From contig ML133367.1 of the NCBI GenBank assembly GCA_003864495.1, positions 248,001-312,000 on the forward strand: a stretch of DNA of 64,000 bases. Reading direction: 5' to 3'. The translations under genes and the position numbers were made by a program. The DNA is from Nemopilema nomurai. Its lineage: Eukaryota; Cnidaria; Scyphozoa; Rhizostomeae; Rhizostomatidae. The first letter of the stretch is position 1, and each line of letters opens with the position of its first letter. Shown one piece after another: positions 25,801 through 40,542 of this stretch. Below the pieces are notes generated by a model. It was not told where the DNA came from. It did no database searches and worked only from the letters and a program-made list of their open reading frames with translations.

Positions 25801-27579
25801 TCTACGCAATACAGTTCTAAAACCAAAATGAATTTGCAACACATTACGAATGCCTTGCAAACTAGTGGCCGTCGAAACATTAAAAAACGTACACCAACCT
25901 TTGAGGAACCAGGAATCCTGTGCAGAGCATCTCCAGCAAGTATCCGTGTGATCAGAAAGCCTCTTTGTGCGGCGAAGACTTTAGTATTAATACAAATTAG
26001 CGAGAGAATCCCCAAATCCATTAAAATCGCGTATTTTGACAGCAGACGTCATGAACTTAAGCAAAGGCAAGGACGACTAAACAGGCTGCAGACGGTACAA
26101 AACAATTCATCTTGACGGGCAGTGGCCTTTAAGACCAGTGTTGAGAGAGCGTAGCCTTTTCTTTTCAGTGCTAGAGTGATACTATGAAACTACACGCGAC
26201 ACAGCCTCCACCTGCTGCCTTCGCTCGGCAATGATGGCAACTAAATGTCACAGGTGAAACGTGAGCTTGCTTCTAATTGAAAATATCGATTATGAGTGTG
26301 GAACCGATCGGTTGAGTATCGTCAATGAAATTCGGAGGGAGTCACAAATTGCAAAGACTGTGAGTTCGTGTGCAATGATAAAAATAATTAAAATAGCGGT
26401 AGAAAGAATCAGAATGATGCTGACAAGTGACTTTTGTTCAAAGAATGAGGAGATTTTCAGACTAAAACTTTAAGTGACGTCATGCGAACAAGCTTTGTTG
26501 CCATTCTGTGGGAAAGTGACGCATTTTGCTTGAACTGAAAAGATTTTAGTTAGGGCCTTGAAGAGCCTACATAAAAAATGTTGCAATGCAAACATGCATT
26601 TTGCCAACAATTATTGCACAATTAACGTTTATCTTTATAAAAAGTTTTCTAGTCCACCCCTCAGACTTGCTTGGCTATTTCCTAATTTCGCCACTAAAAC
26701 TTCTAAACATTTTCTTAACGTTTAATTGGAAAGTTCTACGTTACGTTACTAAGAATGCGAAGTGATGGAGAAGATGAAATGCTATTAATTTGCTATATTC
26801 CTCAAAAACCTGTATACACCATCACATTTGTTAAGACATAGAAGTAAGACAACAACTTGTCTCGAACTATTTTTACACCACATTCCCTTTGAAGCTTCGA
26901 GTACCTTAATTTTCCAACTTTCTTAGGTTTTCAAAGATCTAGCCCTGAGCTTGCTTAACGTTTTAAAGATACGGTCACAACTTTTTTTAAATTGCTTTCT
27001 TATAAAACAAAACGTGTAACACATCAACATCAACTCAAAGCATGTTTCCAATCTGGTAAAAAAAGAACAGTCGGCTTCCCTATGATGAAATAATAACCTG
27101 CCTTTTTCAAAATTATTGTGTGTTCTTCCCTAATGCTCGTTCCCTTTTTCTTTCTTCTTGTGTTTTATAGAGTGACCTAGCTGAACCTCCGCATCCCATG
27201 GCATAACTGAAACTCCGATAACCCTTGCCCATAACAACTCTTCTACGCCAGCTTATGTTCCCTTTCATAAAGCCTGCGCTCAAAGCCCTGTTTTCAAAAC
27301 CCAGTATTACTAGAGAAGAACACGTGTTAAGTAGTTAGTTTCCAGTGGGGCTCCGCTTCACAGTTTTGGCTAGCGCTAACATTGGTCCGACTTTGAAATC
27401 ACGAAGATGGTGATTGCGTTGCCATGAACGGTGCCTCGAGAGATTTTTCTAATACAACGGTTATGTGGAAGGATCGCGCCATTTCAAAATCCAGGAAAAT
27501 CTTTTCAATCAGCGCCGCTTTTCCTTCAAATGTAGTGATGAACAATCGGGTCAAAGGCAAAAGGTTTGTTGCATGAAAT
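22817..27579. other. Stretch without a recognised gene
   Basis: Contains the 12-bp repeat at 25139-25172 and TGACGTCA at 24210-24217 and 26475-26482. Plus-strand frames such as 25828-26115 (95 codons) and 23830-24087 (85 codons) are basic but unrecognised and could be chance. Confidence 0.5.
25139..25172 (+). repeat. 12-bp tandem repeat, 2.8 copies
   Basis: TTCTGCACAGAG repeated perfectly, the third copy lacking the last two bases. Confidence 0.9.
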
Positions 27580-27596
27580 GGGGGGGGGGGGGGGGG
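27580..27596 (+). repeat. Poly-G run (17 G)
   Basis: Uninterrupted G17 on the plus strand, flanked by AT and ATGGGG. It can form a G-quadruplex and is a likely place for assembly length error. Confidence 0.9.
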
Positions 27597-30500
27597 ATGG
27601 GGACAAGTGTGTCCCGGTAAACCTCCTTGGAGGTTTCTAAGAGCGTATTCACTGGTGTTATCTTCTGCTTGCTTGAGAGGCAAGTGGCAAGAGCTTAAAG
27701 ACGGCAAAACACAACCCTGATACAAACATGCAGGAGATCGAAGTGAAAGAAAAATTTCAATTATAAATCTTGCTGAAAGTCAACGTGGTAAAACAATAGA
27801 GGAATAAATTCACGGAGGATGCAGAAATGAATGATCATAACAAATTTTGGCTCATCCACGTGCTTTGCAGTCGGCAATAGCAAATGGCAGCTGAAATACA
27901 AGAATACTGAATAATGCTGAAGAAACACGAGTGCCGAGGCAAAAAATAGATCACTTTAGCAGCGATATTTGGAGATATCAATTTTTCAAAGTGGTTGGAA
28001 GTGACCGAAATTTAACGAAAATACCTCCAAATGTTTTATAGCTTATTTCAAATGATTCAGATGTCGGCAGATCCATCGACGGGCGTGGATAGCAATTGGT
28101 CATGTGACATCCCAATCCGGGCCTAATTGCACTCCTATTTAGAAAACCCAAATTTGAGATTCTAGGCAGCTTACGTTCAAACTGAAAAAGTGAATTGCAT
28201 GATTGAAATTTCTGCATGCAACGATCGATAATGTGTTTTAGTTTGCACAGACAAAAAACCAGAAAAAAGGCTTATGGTTTTAGAGTGGTACAACTTGGAA
28301 TGAAATACTCACGATTTCTGTACGGTGCAGCCTCTTCCTCCTAATTCTTAGACCATCGCCTGAATTATTTATGTGAACCAAAATTTAAACTGTGGCTGAA
28401 GGTAAACGAAGAGTGAAACCTACGTGGCCTATGACATATTTCTAGGCGTGGTGATGAATGCTCTAGCGACGGGGGTATTAGCCGTTTGCCTCGGGGTCCT
28501 CGAGAAGTGACTTCTTGGCCACTTTTTGAGCTGACTTAGAAGCAAGGGGATCTCATTTGTCGCAGGTGCAGTATATTCAAAACTGTATCATACCTTCTAA
28601 CTACTCTTTGACCTTCCCGTATTGCAGTTGGAAGGAATCTTTTGGCAATAGACAGATGCGGAGTGAACCAGTTCACATTTGAAACAAAGGCCCATCATGG
28701 TATAAAACAAGACCAAGCTCCTTGCAAGAACGCTACCTAACTCTAGCTTTTGTGCACTGCATTTGGGACAGCCCCAATGAATCCGAGGCACTCTCCTGTA
28801 TACCCGAGCTTCTGGCTCTGAATACACAGGTGCTCTTGACTTTGTAAGGGAATAGAAGGCCATTTTTATTGATGCAGTGTGGCTGATTGGCCTCAATGTG
28901 AAAACATGGAACGCCCGGATTTGCACTGCACTGTGATACGAAAATGTGCATAGTTGCCTCGTGACTTCAAAAGCTACACAGAAATTAACAGCATGTAACT
29001 TTAGACGATTAACTGCAGATAGACAGGATGCCATGCTATGCTTTTATGTAGAAAAGGATAAGCATAATGCATCAATAGAGATGATCACTTGACCACCCTC
29101 TTGCTACGATCAAAAATACGTGCTTATCTCCTTCTGAGCAGGGCTTATCTAAAAAGGGGGGTGATCTGCACGAAAGCGGGCGTAAATACTATACCACGAT
29201 GCTTCATTCAATGGAGTCCCCTGAAGATTAATCCAGCCACTCTGCAAAGCATCCATCATTATCTGACGTGAACATAGGGGACCCATGCTGCTAATTTCAA
29301 AGCTAATTTCAAAACTACGCTGCGAGCTACGTTTGCTTATCGGCAGAAAAATATTGAATCATAAAATACGTCTGAAGCTGGACTTCAAGTAATCGGCCGT
29401 AGAACAAGTTGTAAACTAGCTACTTTTCTCGTTCAAACAAGAAATCGTTCAAAATGTAAGAATGCTTATACCAGATAGGATTCAGCGAAGCACCGGATCT
29501 AACAGGATTCCTCCCCATGAATCATAGTCAATCCTTTTCTGGATTGCGTTCTACTCAAAAGATTACTCCAAATAAAGAGAAGCAACTAATTAAAGAAGTT
29601 ATGCATATTTATCCTAAACTTATTCTTGTCTCGCAGTTATTACACGATAAGTAAGACAGCTCATCTGCTTCTAAGTCTGCAAACTTCTCTCTAATTACAT
29701 TGTGATCTACAGCACGTGAGTACAGAAAGAGATAAGTTGAGGCATTTCAAAGTTTTGTCTAGATTAACTGCCTTACTCTATGGCCTATAACTCGGACGTG
29801 GCCTTGTGTTATCTGCCATATGATCCTTTCAAGCATTGGACATATGCATCATCGATCATAAACTTTCCATTGCCACAGCTTGGCCAGATTCAAACAGTAG
29901 ATCCAGTAGATAATATTGAAATTGTTCTTTAAGAAATTGGTACATTATTCTATTGTTATCTCAGCTGTCCATTTACCAGAAATTCTGCCAATCGTGCCAA
30001 CCTTCTACGCATACATTTGCTTCTGGCTTGGTAATACGCTGACTTTATGGTAAAACGGCAATTAAATGTTGATCAAAGAGGCTGAGTTGTTTTCAGGACG
30101 AAAAGCGAATAACAAGGAACACAAGCAATTAGGTGGACTAGATAGAATCAATAGGTCCTTTCGCGAAAACCTTCTTACGGTAGAAATATTTTCTTCAGAT
30201 CTCGTACATAGACGTGGCTGATCAATAATATTCATACATATTTGTTTTAAATCGTACTTGGATGGGTCTAAACAAGTGTAGATGCTGATAACACGGAAGT
30301 AACTGAAGATGCAAGATATCCGTGCCCAGATGACGTCATTTCCAGATAGACAGAGACGAAGGTTGCTGTTTGCCGTCTACCCTAACACACGAATGTTTAT
30401 AAAGGAATAGCCTATCAGTATGACAAGCGTACTGTTATCATAAGGGTCTTGTACGTAAGGAAATATTCAAACTAAAAGGATTAAATTAAGCTAGCTAAAA

Positions 30501-32462
30501 ATTTCATATAATTAAATAAGATCATGTACTTGTGTTCTCAATAAAACCATAGAGTCTAATTTTTTTGCTGAAATAGGAATGTTGTTGTAAACATGCACAG
30601 CAGTCACAGAAAACTTTTACGACCAAATTCAGTTTTCATCTTTGGGACTTTTACAGATTGCTCAATAAAGTGTACGAAGAACTGTTCCCTAACTAAACGT
30701 ACAGGATCAATGTTGATACTTGAATTTCACGCCTAATGGAGTACCTAGGCAGTGGCGGAACAGAAAAGAAAAAAATCGACCTTTGTAACTTTAAGGCGAC
30801 GATAAACCTGAATTAAAAGAGGGTTGGCAAATTCACGACATTCAGGGCAAAGGAAAACAAAACAAAAGGGTTGTTGTGTAAACAGATTGGTGCGATTCAA
30901 CGCATTCAAAGCAAGTTGAAGGAAAGTAAAAAAAGTTGTTGTATAAACCGGTTGATACTCTAGTAATCTCAAAATTTAGACCCTGGGATTCAAAAGACCG
31001 AAAGTTGTCTGTAAGCGAATTAGCAATTCCTTGAAAAGGGTAACACGTTCTTCTTTGATGTGCTTTGGAGATCACGAACGTATATGAGAATCGAACCAGA
31101 CGAACTTATTTTGGTAACCAGGAGATAAGTAGGATAGGCCAACCTTTTTGCTTGTTTTTGAAGCTCGACAGGGTCTTAACACGAGAAGGAGATTTTATGG
31201 GGAGATGGGATAATCGTGTCGGAGAAGGGCCTAAATGTTCGAGGACATTGTTACTTCAAACTGTTTCTCTCGTCTTGGATTCCAGCATCCTGATATAATA
31301 AATTATTATTAACATCAAAAACCAACTGTAACAAGCATTTCCGACAGTTCAAGTGCGTTCTTTGAGTAAGTGCAAACACTTCTTTGGCACATTCAAAAAC
31401 ACAAAAGCCTTACAAAATTTACTAAAATTCTTTGGAGGGCGTATCTCTCCATTTTTTCCACCCTACCATTTATTTGCAGGTTTATGCAGACAGCATTTCC
31501 CGAGGACATCACTACTTCTCCCACTCCTTTCACCAAACCAATGCGTATGATCTGCCCGATGTCTACGGCATTGAGATTGAATAAAGAAAAGCTCCCGAGG
31601 CGCGATCCATGGCAACGCAAATGCCATCTTCGTGTATCTCAAAGTCACGCCGACGATAGCGCTAGTCAAACTGTAAGCAGAGACTAGCATTTCTAAGTGG
31701 CAAACAGATGTTTTCCTTCAGTAATGTTGGATTTTTGAAAACAAGGCTTTGTGCGCAGGCGTATTAAAAGGGAACATAAGCAGGCAAAGGAGTTGTTATG
31801 GCCAAGGTTTAAGAAAACGCTAGAAATGCTTTCGGGAGTTGCAAAATTGTCACGAGGTATAGATTCCTAACTAGGCGACCCTTGAATATTGCAGTTATAT
31901 TATAATCGTGTTTATCAGAGGCCGAATGAAAATTATCTCGCACGCGATGATTTATTCACAAACGTCAACCTTTTACGAAAAGCGATAAATCAAAGAAGAT
32001 ATAATGAACAGATGCAGCAGCACTCCTAGATGCTGCAGTGTTGATTCCTTGACCTTGTGCAGGCCTAAAACGTAGGCCATCCACACCAAACTCCTGTTCA
32101 CACATCTACGATTTTGTACATAGACGAGTATACCTGCTTACAAAGTTCCAATTTTTCTACGTTTAAAATTCCCATAAACTATGGAAAAACACTGTTCTGT
32201 TTGTGAGTAACACGTAGCAGAGGTTGCTTCATAATTCAATAGTGCCATTTTCTTCATGTTAACCTAAACAACATCTGGATATCGTTTTCATAGTTGATGA
32301 ACAGGAAGAAAGGGTGAACTGTCTGTCTGCAAATGTGGAATAATCTCAACGAGCTTTAGAAGGCCAAGTTCAAGCACGTTCAGACACTCCAACCGTAAAA
32401 AGGTTCCACGCACAACCTTGGTCCAAGATGATTATTACTATCATTTCAAGGCATGTCTCAGG
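27597..32462. other. Long stretch without a recognised gene
   Basis: Contains one TGACGTCA (30331-30338) and scattered short open frames. A 145-codon minus-strand frame at 28597-29034 overlaps a 72-codon frame with regularly spaced Cys, but neither has a domain I can name. Confidence 0.5.
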
Positions 32463-32598
32463 GCCTCCGACGAAGGGGGGCCGGGGGGGCCATGGTCCCC
32501 GCACTTTTTTGTAAAACAATAGAGCTTTTCTAAATATCTTTTGTTATGATTGTTAAAATCTTCCTTGGTCCCTCCACTTTCAAACCTGCGTCGGAGCA
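32463..32598. mobile_element. Candidate small MITE with G/C-rich ends
   Basis: CTCCGACG at 32465-32472 is inverted at 32589-32596 (CGTCGGAG); allowing one mismatch, the inverted match extends through AGG to about 11 bp. Just inside the left end is a G/C-rich block with runs of six and seven G (32475-32489). About 136 bp in total, no coding capacity. No clear target duplication. Confidence 0.35.
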
Positions 32599-35500
32599 CT
32601 TGTGTCTATAATTTTCACATATTTCGAAATGCCCTTTCTATACTGCTTTTGAAGCAGCGGACAATATTACTGCTTTATCAGACTATTGCAGTGCCATGAA
32701 TGACTGTTATGTAGTCAAAAAAGTTATTCTTTTCTTCGTGTGTCACATTAACAGGCGAATGGGTGAATAAATTATAGCATGTGTGTAAGAGGATGGTACT
32801 TAATAGCACTCAAACATGTTCCCAGCCAAAGGGGAAGGTATGAAAAGCAAGTTCAAGGTCATTTTCCAAAACAGTTGAAATCCCGCAAGTTCAATCCATG
32901 TATTGAGAACCCTACAGAGCAGAACTAACTTAAATCCTATTTTCCAAACAAACGAGGCACCGTTTCTGTTTATCACCCTCCTTTTGGCAACCAGTGACCT
33001 TTGACAATCAACATTTCACGACCATTTGTCCAAATCTTTTTCAAAACAGTTTGATAACACAGCTTATTAAGTACCCTTAAAAAACGATTTTTGAATCTCA
33101 GTTCATGGTGAGCCAACCCCAAAAACCAATCCATTAAACAGCCCTGCTCCGTTTAAGGGGCTTCGTGAAAGAATAAATTCCACCACATAACCACCAGTCC
33201 GCCTTTTAGCTATCTCCTTTTCCCACTATCTTTTATTTGTCATAAAGGTTTATTTGCACATTTACGACTGCATTCATAAATTCGGTTCCAAATACGATGA
33301 CCACCAGGTACCAAAAACTCATTGCTACTTAATATTCAATTGAACTTGAAGTCATAGTTGAAAATGCAATTGACAAAGTATATATAGATGGAGGAATTAT
33401 TGTAGTTGATTCTAGCCGTAGTATGCCCTTCTTCAAATATACCGAAGAATATTTATCGATAAATGCCCTTTATCAGATCCAAGGCCTTCTCGGATCTTGT
33501 GAAAAGTCTGTTCTTCCCCTTTTGAGACTATTCGTCATTATATCAGCCTAAATAAGAATATGCTCTTATACTGCATACAAACATAAAGCATTTAAATGGG
33601 CGCACAAAACAAACAGAACACTTAGTAATCCATTCATATTAAAAGCAGAACATACCTTTTATTTAAGTTGGCCAAAAACAATCAAGAAGAAACACTCAAC
33701 GCAGTAAACCTACAGAGGTAAAATAAATTGATATTAAACATTGGACGTCGCTGTGTGTCGTTGGCATGGTGACGAGTAATAGATCAAAGGAATCGGGTAA
33801 TCTTGGCCTCTATCTTATTTCAAAAGTTCAGCTTTGTGCAAGATAAAAGAGTGTAAGATTGAGTTCAATCCTGTCATCCCTTCTAGGGCAACAGTTTGAA
33901 GAAATGCAAATCTGCTTGGGAGATATAGTGGGTTATATGCTTAATCATGTCATCCGTTTTGATGTCAGAAAGCCTCTTCTATTCTAATAGGCAGACGATT
34001 GAGTTTCGATTTACGGGTCACGATCCTAGTAAATGCGTAGGCTAAATAATCCGTTCTTTTACACGGTGTTTATCTCTAGACCTGAATTGACATAGCATTT
34101 ACCGACACAAAATTGATGCGATACATCAAAATTTTCTAATTCTAGCTTCCACGAGTAATTCAGTGAGTTGATATTCCAATATACCTCATGAAATGAGGAA
34201 GCGAAATGCTGGGCCTAAAGAGGTTCCGTTTTTCAATATATATGGAATTTCCATATTAAAGGATCCTGAACAGTTCCTCAAGTGAAACATCAAAACAGTT
34301 GCATAAATGCTTCTCAGAAATGAATACCGGAAGCTTTGCCAAGAGAAAAGCTAAAATACCATAGCCAAAAATAAGAAAATGTGAAAGGAAAAAGGATGAA
34401 ATGATAACACCGATCCCAATCTTAAAGAACCTGAGCAAATTTGGCTCACGAAGGTAAATTTTGAAGCACTGCTAACATTGTATAGCTATCTATAAGCAAA
34501 TTCCCTTTGCTGATTCGAGTCCCAGCTAGTAAGCTTCTAATGCAAAATATATCAGTCGCAGTGCTATAACTAGATGCATTGTCAAACTTTCAAGTAACGC
34601 CCTTGATGTATTATTCTAAAGATTGTCTGATTTATGCTCATATTTCTAGACTACAAAAGCATTGCGCATATTCTGAAGGCATTGTCTCTCTTGTAGATTC
34701 ATTTTCCTTATTGCTAAAAATTTAACAAACATTTTCTCAATATTACTACCACTGGCGTACCCATATTACGACCGCTAGCCTCGGTTCAGCAATAGCTGCC
34801 ATCGAGGCAATGTTGGTTGCGTGATTTGGCTACACAGGACAGGTAGTTGAAGCAAACTGCTGTTGAGGACAGCAGGAGTTCTTTGTCCGCGTTATACAAT
34901 AGTTTCCAGGGCTTTAGAATCAGCAAAGATAATAAGGATGAAATGGCCACATCTGTTATGTATATCACGTTATTGAGGTAGCTTTATTCGGACCATCAGT
35001 AATTGGCTGATGACAGAAAGACTTACTGGGACCATGCAAATATTCTCTTTAGAAGATTGAAAGCCGATTATGGATGATGCTGTGTGATCTTTTTTCCTGA
35101 AGAAAGCTTTGAAACTCTAATGGTCCAAAAGCCTGGGCGTGAATGATGTTGGAATACGCTGACAACAACTTGTTATAGGTTCGGCAAATTGTTTATTATC
35201 CCACCTTTTGTACTCTTGCAGCTTTTCTAGCTATTCCGAATACAAATCGAAACCATTGGGATAGACTGACGCAAGCCCTAAAAGCTGTTTTCACCTCATA
35301 CTTGATATTGATATGTCGTCTGAACAGCACTGGTGGAAGCAGTGCCTGGATTCTGCTCACAATATTTCAGATCATATGGCTATATTTTTAATTGTCATTA
35401 CATTTCATATTGTATGACAGAGGCTATGCAGTATTGTTTTTTGGCAATTGTAAGTTCATATGGGTCCAATGCTGTATCAATATTTCAAATTTTCGCGTTT

Positions 35501-38500
35501 ATTTCACGACTACAGCTAATACCGCTTTCGCCATTTTCACGCAGCAAAGTTGTTGAACTTAAAATCAAAATTTCACAGGTGAACAGAATGGCAAATATAA
35601 CTGACCACGAACATTGTGTATCGAGTTGTGAGGTTTGGCCGTGGCTCGAGGGTCTTTGGTTAGTATAAGATGACTACCGCATCAGAATGTCGAATGAAAA
35701 ATTAATTCCACAGATTCTTAGCCATGGAATCAAATAGGGTCACTTGAAAGAATTGTCAGCAGTGGAGTCATTTATGTTGCTAAGTTACGGGGTCGCTGTC
35801 AGTTATAGATTTTCAAAAGGTAAATTTTCTGGGGGTATTTAAAATAACAATGTGGTTATACTAATTAATGGGGGATAGACCTTTTCTAGTAATATCCATG
35901 GCTTTTAGAACAAAGCCAGGGGGACAACGGAATGATAAAAGAGATTGACTTCTTAAAGTCAGGAAGCTGAATTCAATTTGATGAAAAAACACACTTAAAC
36001 CGGAAACAAGCAATGAATCCGAAAACAAGCAATAGATGTTATCATTAACTTAATCATACCTTGTTGTGAACAAATTCAGAATGGCCTTTTAACAGCTAAA
36101 CGTAAAGTGGATGGTTCGAAGCGTGCGCGAATATCATAGGCCATGTGTGTTCCAGACTTCCGTTCTCAACTACAACGCCAGCAATAAACAAACACATTGG
36201 ACGAAGAAATGAACATGGACTGGACTCGAGGGTAATCCTTCGGCGAAAGTCCCTTTGTTGCCGGCATTGTAAAGGTGTACTCGATGATGTCAGATTAATC
36301 CGTCATATAATAACACTGTTGAGCCCTACAAATCCAAAGCAAATAACTTTTGTTCCGCGTATAAAAAGCCTTGGCAAGAAAGGCCCAATGCGTGGAAGGA
36401 GAGTTCCGAATTGATTTCACAGAACTGAACAGCAAAACTGAGATGGTTCTGGTTCTTGAATATATCAACCAGTTTACCCCTTCCCTGTTTCACTGGCGCT
36501 CTCCAAATGTCATATGCAAACGAGGCCCGTCATTAGGGGTACCTCTGCTAATGTCAACACTCCCAATCTACTCCCCTATGAATCGCATATGCAGCTTTCT
36601 ATGACACCTCCAAATTGCATGAAATTATATTGGCGATCGCATACAATAGTCGTTTTCGTTTTTCATTCACACCTATGACGGTTGTAAGGAAATGAAGTTA
36701 CACTTTCGACATAACTGTCCTTATAAGACAAACCAAGGGCAAACAAACGCTTTCACAAGAGACTACCGTGTACTCTTTTGACATTTAACTATAATCCATC
36801 GACAGCCGCAAAGACGCTATAAGAATAGGAAAACAGCCTGGATAAGGTGCAAGTACCAGAAAAAGCTGTGCCAATCATGTCTCTTAAACTTACAGTCTCA
36901 ATTACGTCTGATAACTTCTTAACGCGCTTGGTTAATAGATCAGAAATTCAATATAATACAAAACACACGTTGATGAAGAATAATCGACTTACAAATGAGG
37001 GTATCGCACAAATTCGTACGCCATTTCTCGACATTGAAAATCCAGTAGGAGTTTCCCAAAAAGTCTTTGATAAAACTGAATATTGAAACCAGATAGATGA
37101 CAGTGATATCCGTTTGATGTTACCAGTAATATCTCTACATCTCCAAACTTTTTATTCCAACTTTAGATATTTTAACAAACACTTTCTGCATTCCTGACAG
37201 GCAAAACTGCAGGGATGCCTCTGTTTTTATCAAAACGTTTTACTGTTTGCTAGATGCTGGGACGTGGACAAGGAGGCAAGAAAACAACTGAAAATGACGG
37301 AAACTCGCGTAAAACAAATAATTTGTTCAGCACGCAGCTTTCTGTGGGCATGTAATTGATAAAAGCCTCCGACATCACAATAAACCTGTGTCTCTCAATC
37401 AGGTACTCATTGCGCTGTTTCTTGCCAAAGCAAACTTCAATAACTTTATGTGGAGCCAACTGGTGACAGATACAGACTCGTGTCTCTTATCATAAGCAAT
37501 ATACAGCTCTGGGCAAAAGCTGTAACTATGCAGCTCAATAGATCAACCGAGCAGATCAATAGAACGTTCTTGGTCAGGAGAAATCTCCTGAATCTGTATG
37601 GAGAGTTGTCATGCATGCCACAGTTGTGCTCGTTACCCTGGGCTCTCCAACAACAACGAAGAAAGCGAGAAGTGATTATTTCTTAAAGCCAAGTCTGGAA
37701 TTATAATAAGTTAAATGTTTTATTAAAATTAGTCGAGCATTGCCCCAGCCCCATTAAGTCACCATTTTTGGGCGAGGTCTTTAATCAAAATCAAGAAAAC
37801 AAGAGTAGACCATTAGTGAAGCTACTTTGTATGCCAATATCTATCTCAGATACAATATATCTAACAGATAGCTTTAAACAATGTTCAAAGTATAATTCTA
37901 TATGATCAAGACTAATTGTGTCTTTGAAAGCAACGCATTCAGAAGTAGAAATTTTGTTAGTATTCGATACAGTTCTGGTCATACAATTGGTTCTTTGAGA
38001 CCTGGAACAAATTGCTGACATTTCAGGAGTTCATTCTGAGACGCATCTTAGAAACCTCCAGAAGTGACGTCAACATGTCAAATGCGAAGTTCCAACGACT
38101 CAAATCAAAGCAATTGATGACTTTGCTAATAGAACCATAGAAAGATAAAAATATTGAAAACGTGGCGGAACACCAAAAAGTGTGGAGCTAAGTGATAGAG
38201 GACTCAACTGCAAAAATGCGCAGACATTACCAAAATTTTTGATTATATATTGGTAATGAGGCATACTTGCATAGTTCTTTAAAATAAATAAAACAAAAAG
38301 GACTTATCCATCAAGAAGAACACAGAAAATACCAGATAACACCAGGTTACAGAAGGCTGCAGCTTCAAAAGGACGAGGGTTTAAGAATGCTCCATTTTCT
38401 TAGTGCCATTTACTTCAGCAAAATCTTGCAGCCTGAAGAATTACTAAATGCCCGAGACTCGATCTCTACCGAACGGTGAACGTTTATCGCATGACATCAA

Positions 38501-40340
38501 TAAAAATATGTCTGATTACAATAACATGGTATTTCGTTCTGCTTCATGCCAGCAAGCAAAAAAGGCTGGCTCTACTGATTTTGGCAGTCGGCCATTTGCT
38601 TAGATGGCATCTAGTGTGTTAGATGCTTAGATTGCAATTCTTGATTGTGTCATAGGCAACAAGATTTCTTAAGGCGATTCGTAAAGGGTGCGGGAAAATG
38701 CTTTATTCTTCATCTTAAGACAACACCAAGGAGCCATGGCTTTATCTTCGCATGAGAAAGGTTGGCAGCAGCAGTGCTGTTCTTTAAAGGTTATCCACCA
38801 TATGCGAAAGAATTAATACCAGCGAGATTGAAAATAAGGAAAATTTAACAATGCACCACACAGACGCTGGAGGTTTAATCCCCCATCTAATTCGACTTTA
38901 ACTAATAATACGTAACTGATGCTCATTTGATGGAGCTTAAATGTGCCGGCTCCTTGGTAAAAAAGATCAGTCTTAATCATAGGACGATAACACTTAAAGT
39001 TTTCAAATCTTCCAACATCGCGCTTGCACCAATTGAAAAGCTGCTTAGATCACGATGCTGCCTCGCAAGGAACCTATAGACTTTGCGTTTGAAGGCCCTG
39101 GCACCCTGCAGTCAGACTGCGACATGATTACGACCCAGTGTTCTTGTCTCATTGAATATTTGAAAATCAACGGCAGTTTAGGTCTGGTACTAAGCCTTCG
39201 TGACTATAGACGCAAACGAAACCAAAACTTTTGCAAGTCCAACCAGAAAATTATGGTAATTTATGCTTTTCCTCGTTACATATGAAGGTTGTTCTTCAAC
39301 TAACTCATTCGTTTGAAATGAAAAGCACAAATAACTAACTTGTTCAACGGAAGCAAGTAGCATGTCTGTTTACGTAACGCATAATCTAGAGTCACCAGGT
39401 TTTGAAAGAGATGCCTGTACCACTCCTGGCTTCCTTGTCCCTCATTTTCTCTTTAATGTGGAACAACTAAAAACAACAGCACAGAGACCACAGCAGTGTT
39501 CAGCATTGGACAGACCTAGGCAAGTTCAGACTTACCAAAGCAAGTATTCACCTAAGCAAGCGAGTTAGAGCTCAGAGCGAAGTCGTTCTGGATTCGAAAT
39601 TTGGTAGAAAGTTTCTGCAGGTGAGAAACGGATTGAAACAATGAAGAACTCGGGTCAAAATGATTTCGCGCAGAGTCAAACTAGTAGTTCTTTACCATCG
39701 AACTGCAAAACAACACTTAGATTCAAGCCATCTACATACAAGAGATTCGATTACAGACCAAAGCCAAAAAGCAATCCAATTCCAAAGAGCTATAAACAGC
39801 TATGTTTCACATAATATGATCAAAACAGCTAATCAAGCATAACTTTTCATCACTTTGACCGCCAAGACGAATGCTGTGCAATTTTCAACATCAAATACAG
39901 GTGAAAAAAGCAAATAATTCACTTATCAAGGAGCATAGCAATTCAACGGTTTGCATAGCTTGGTCATGACATGGGGAAAGAGAAGAGCTGTTGAGAGTGG
40001 GTCAGAGGACTCAACCTATCGAAAATAGGCCCTTTTCTACTTTTCTAGCTCTAAATAAAAATACATATTGTTGTGCATATTGTTGATAGTCCATCCTCTG
40101 CAAGATACGGACAGTAACACTTGCTAATGGTCTCATTGCATGAACTGGCCTTTTTTTATTCTTGTAGTTAGGGAAAAACATTAGGAAAAAAAGATTGCGT
40201 AGTAACATGGTCAGATTAATCTTTATAACTAAATTTAAAACCCTAGCCTTTTGCTCGTGATGACCAACATTGTAACTAATGAATTGCAAGCATCAAATAT
40301 ATTAGAAGACAATGGTCACGCAAAATGTAAGATAACCACG
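32599..40340. other. Long stretch without a recognised gene
   Basis: Nearly 8 kb with no convincing coding signal on either strand. It holds one TGACGTCA (38065-38072) and a near-palindrome ATATGGAATTTCCATAT around 34237-34253. Open frames (for example 35333-35668, 36145-36414) are 60-111 codons and unrecognised. Confidence 0.5.
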
Positions 40341-40542
40341 ATTATGCGAAAGGTTAAAGGACACTGACTATGTGAAAGGTTGATAAAGGCTGATAAAGGC
40401 ACTGACTATGTGAAAGGTTAAAGGACACTGACAACATAAAAAGTTGGAGGATATAAGCCACGTGAAAGGTAAAAACACATTGACTATATGAAAGGTTAAA
40501 GGTTAGAGGTTAAAGGACACTGACTATGTGAAAGGTTAGAGG
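40341..40542 (+). repeat. Degenerate tandem repeat, about 25-bp unit, about 8 copies
   Basis: Units contain GGACACTGACTATGTGAAA followed by GGTTAAA. Units vary in length, and some are reduced to GGTTAAA or GATAAAGGC pieces. Confidence 0.85.

Noticed and set aside
28597..29034. 145-codon minus-strand frame as a gene
   Set aside because: No recognisable domain; kept only as a low-interest possible relic.
31078..31155. GGTTCGATTC on the minus strand, resembling a tRNA B box
   Set aside because: The flanking bases do not form a T stem, and no matching acceptor or D arm is present.
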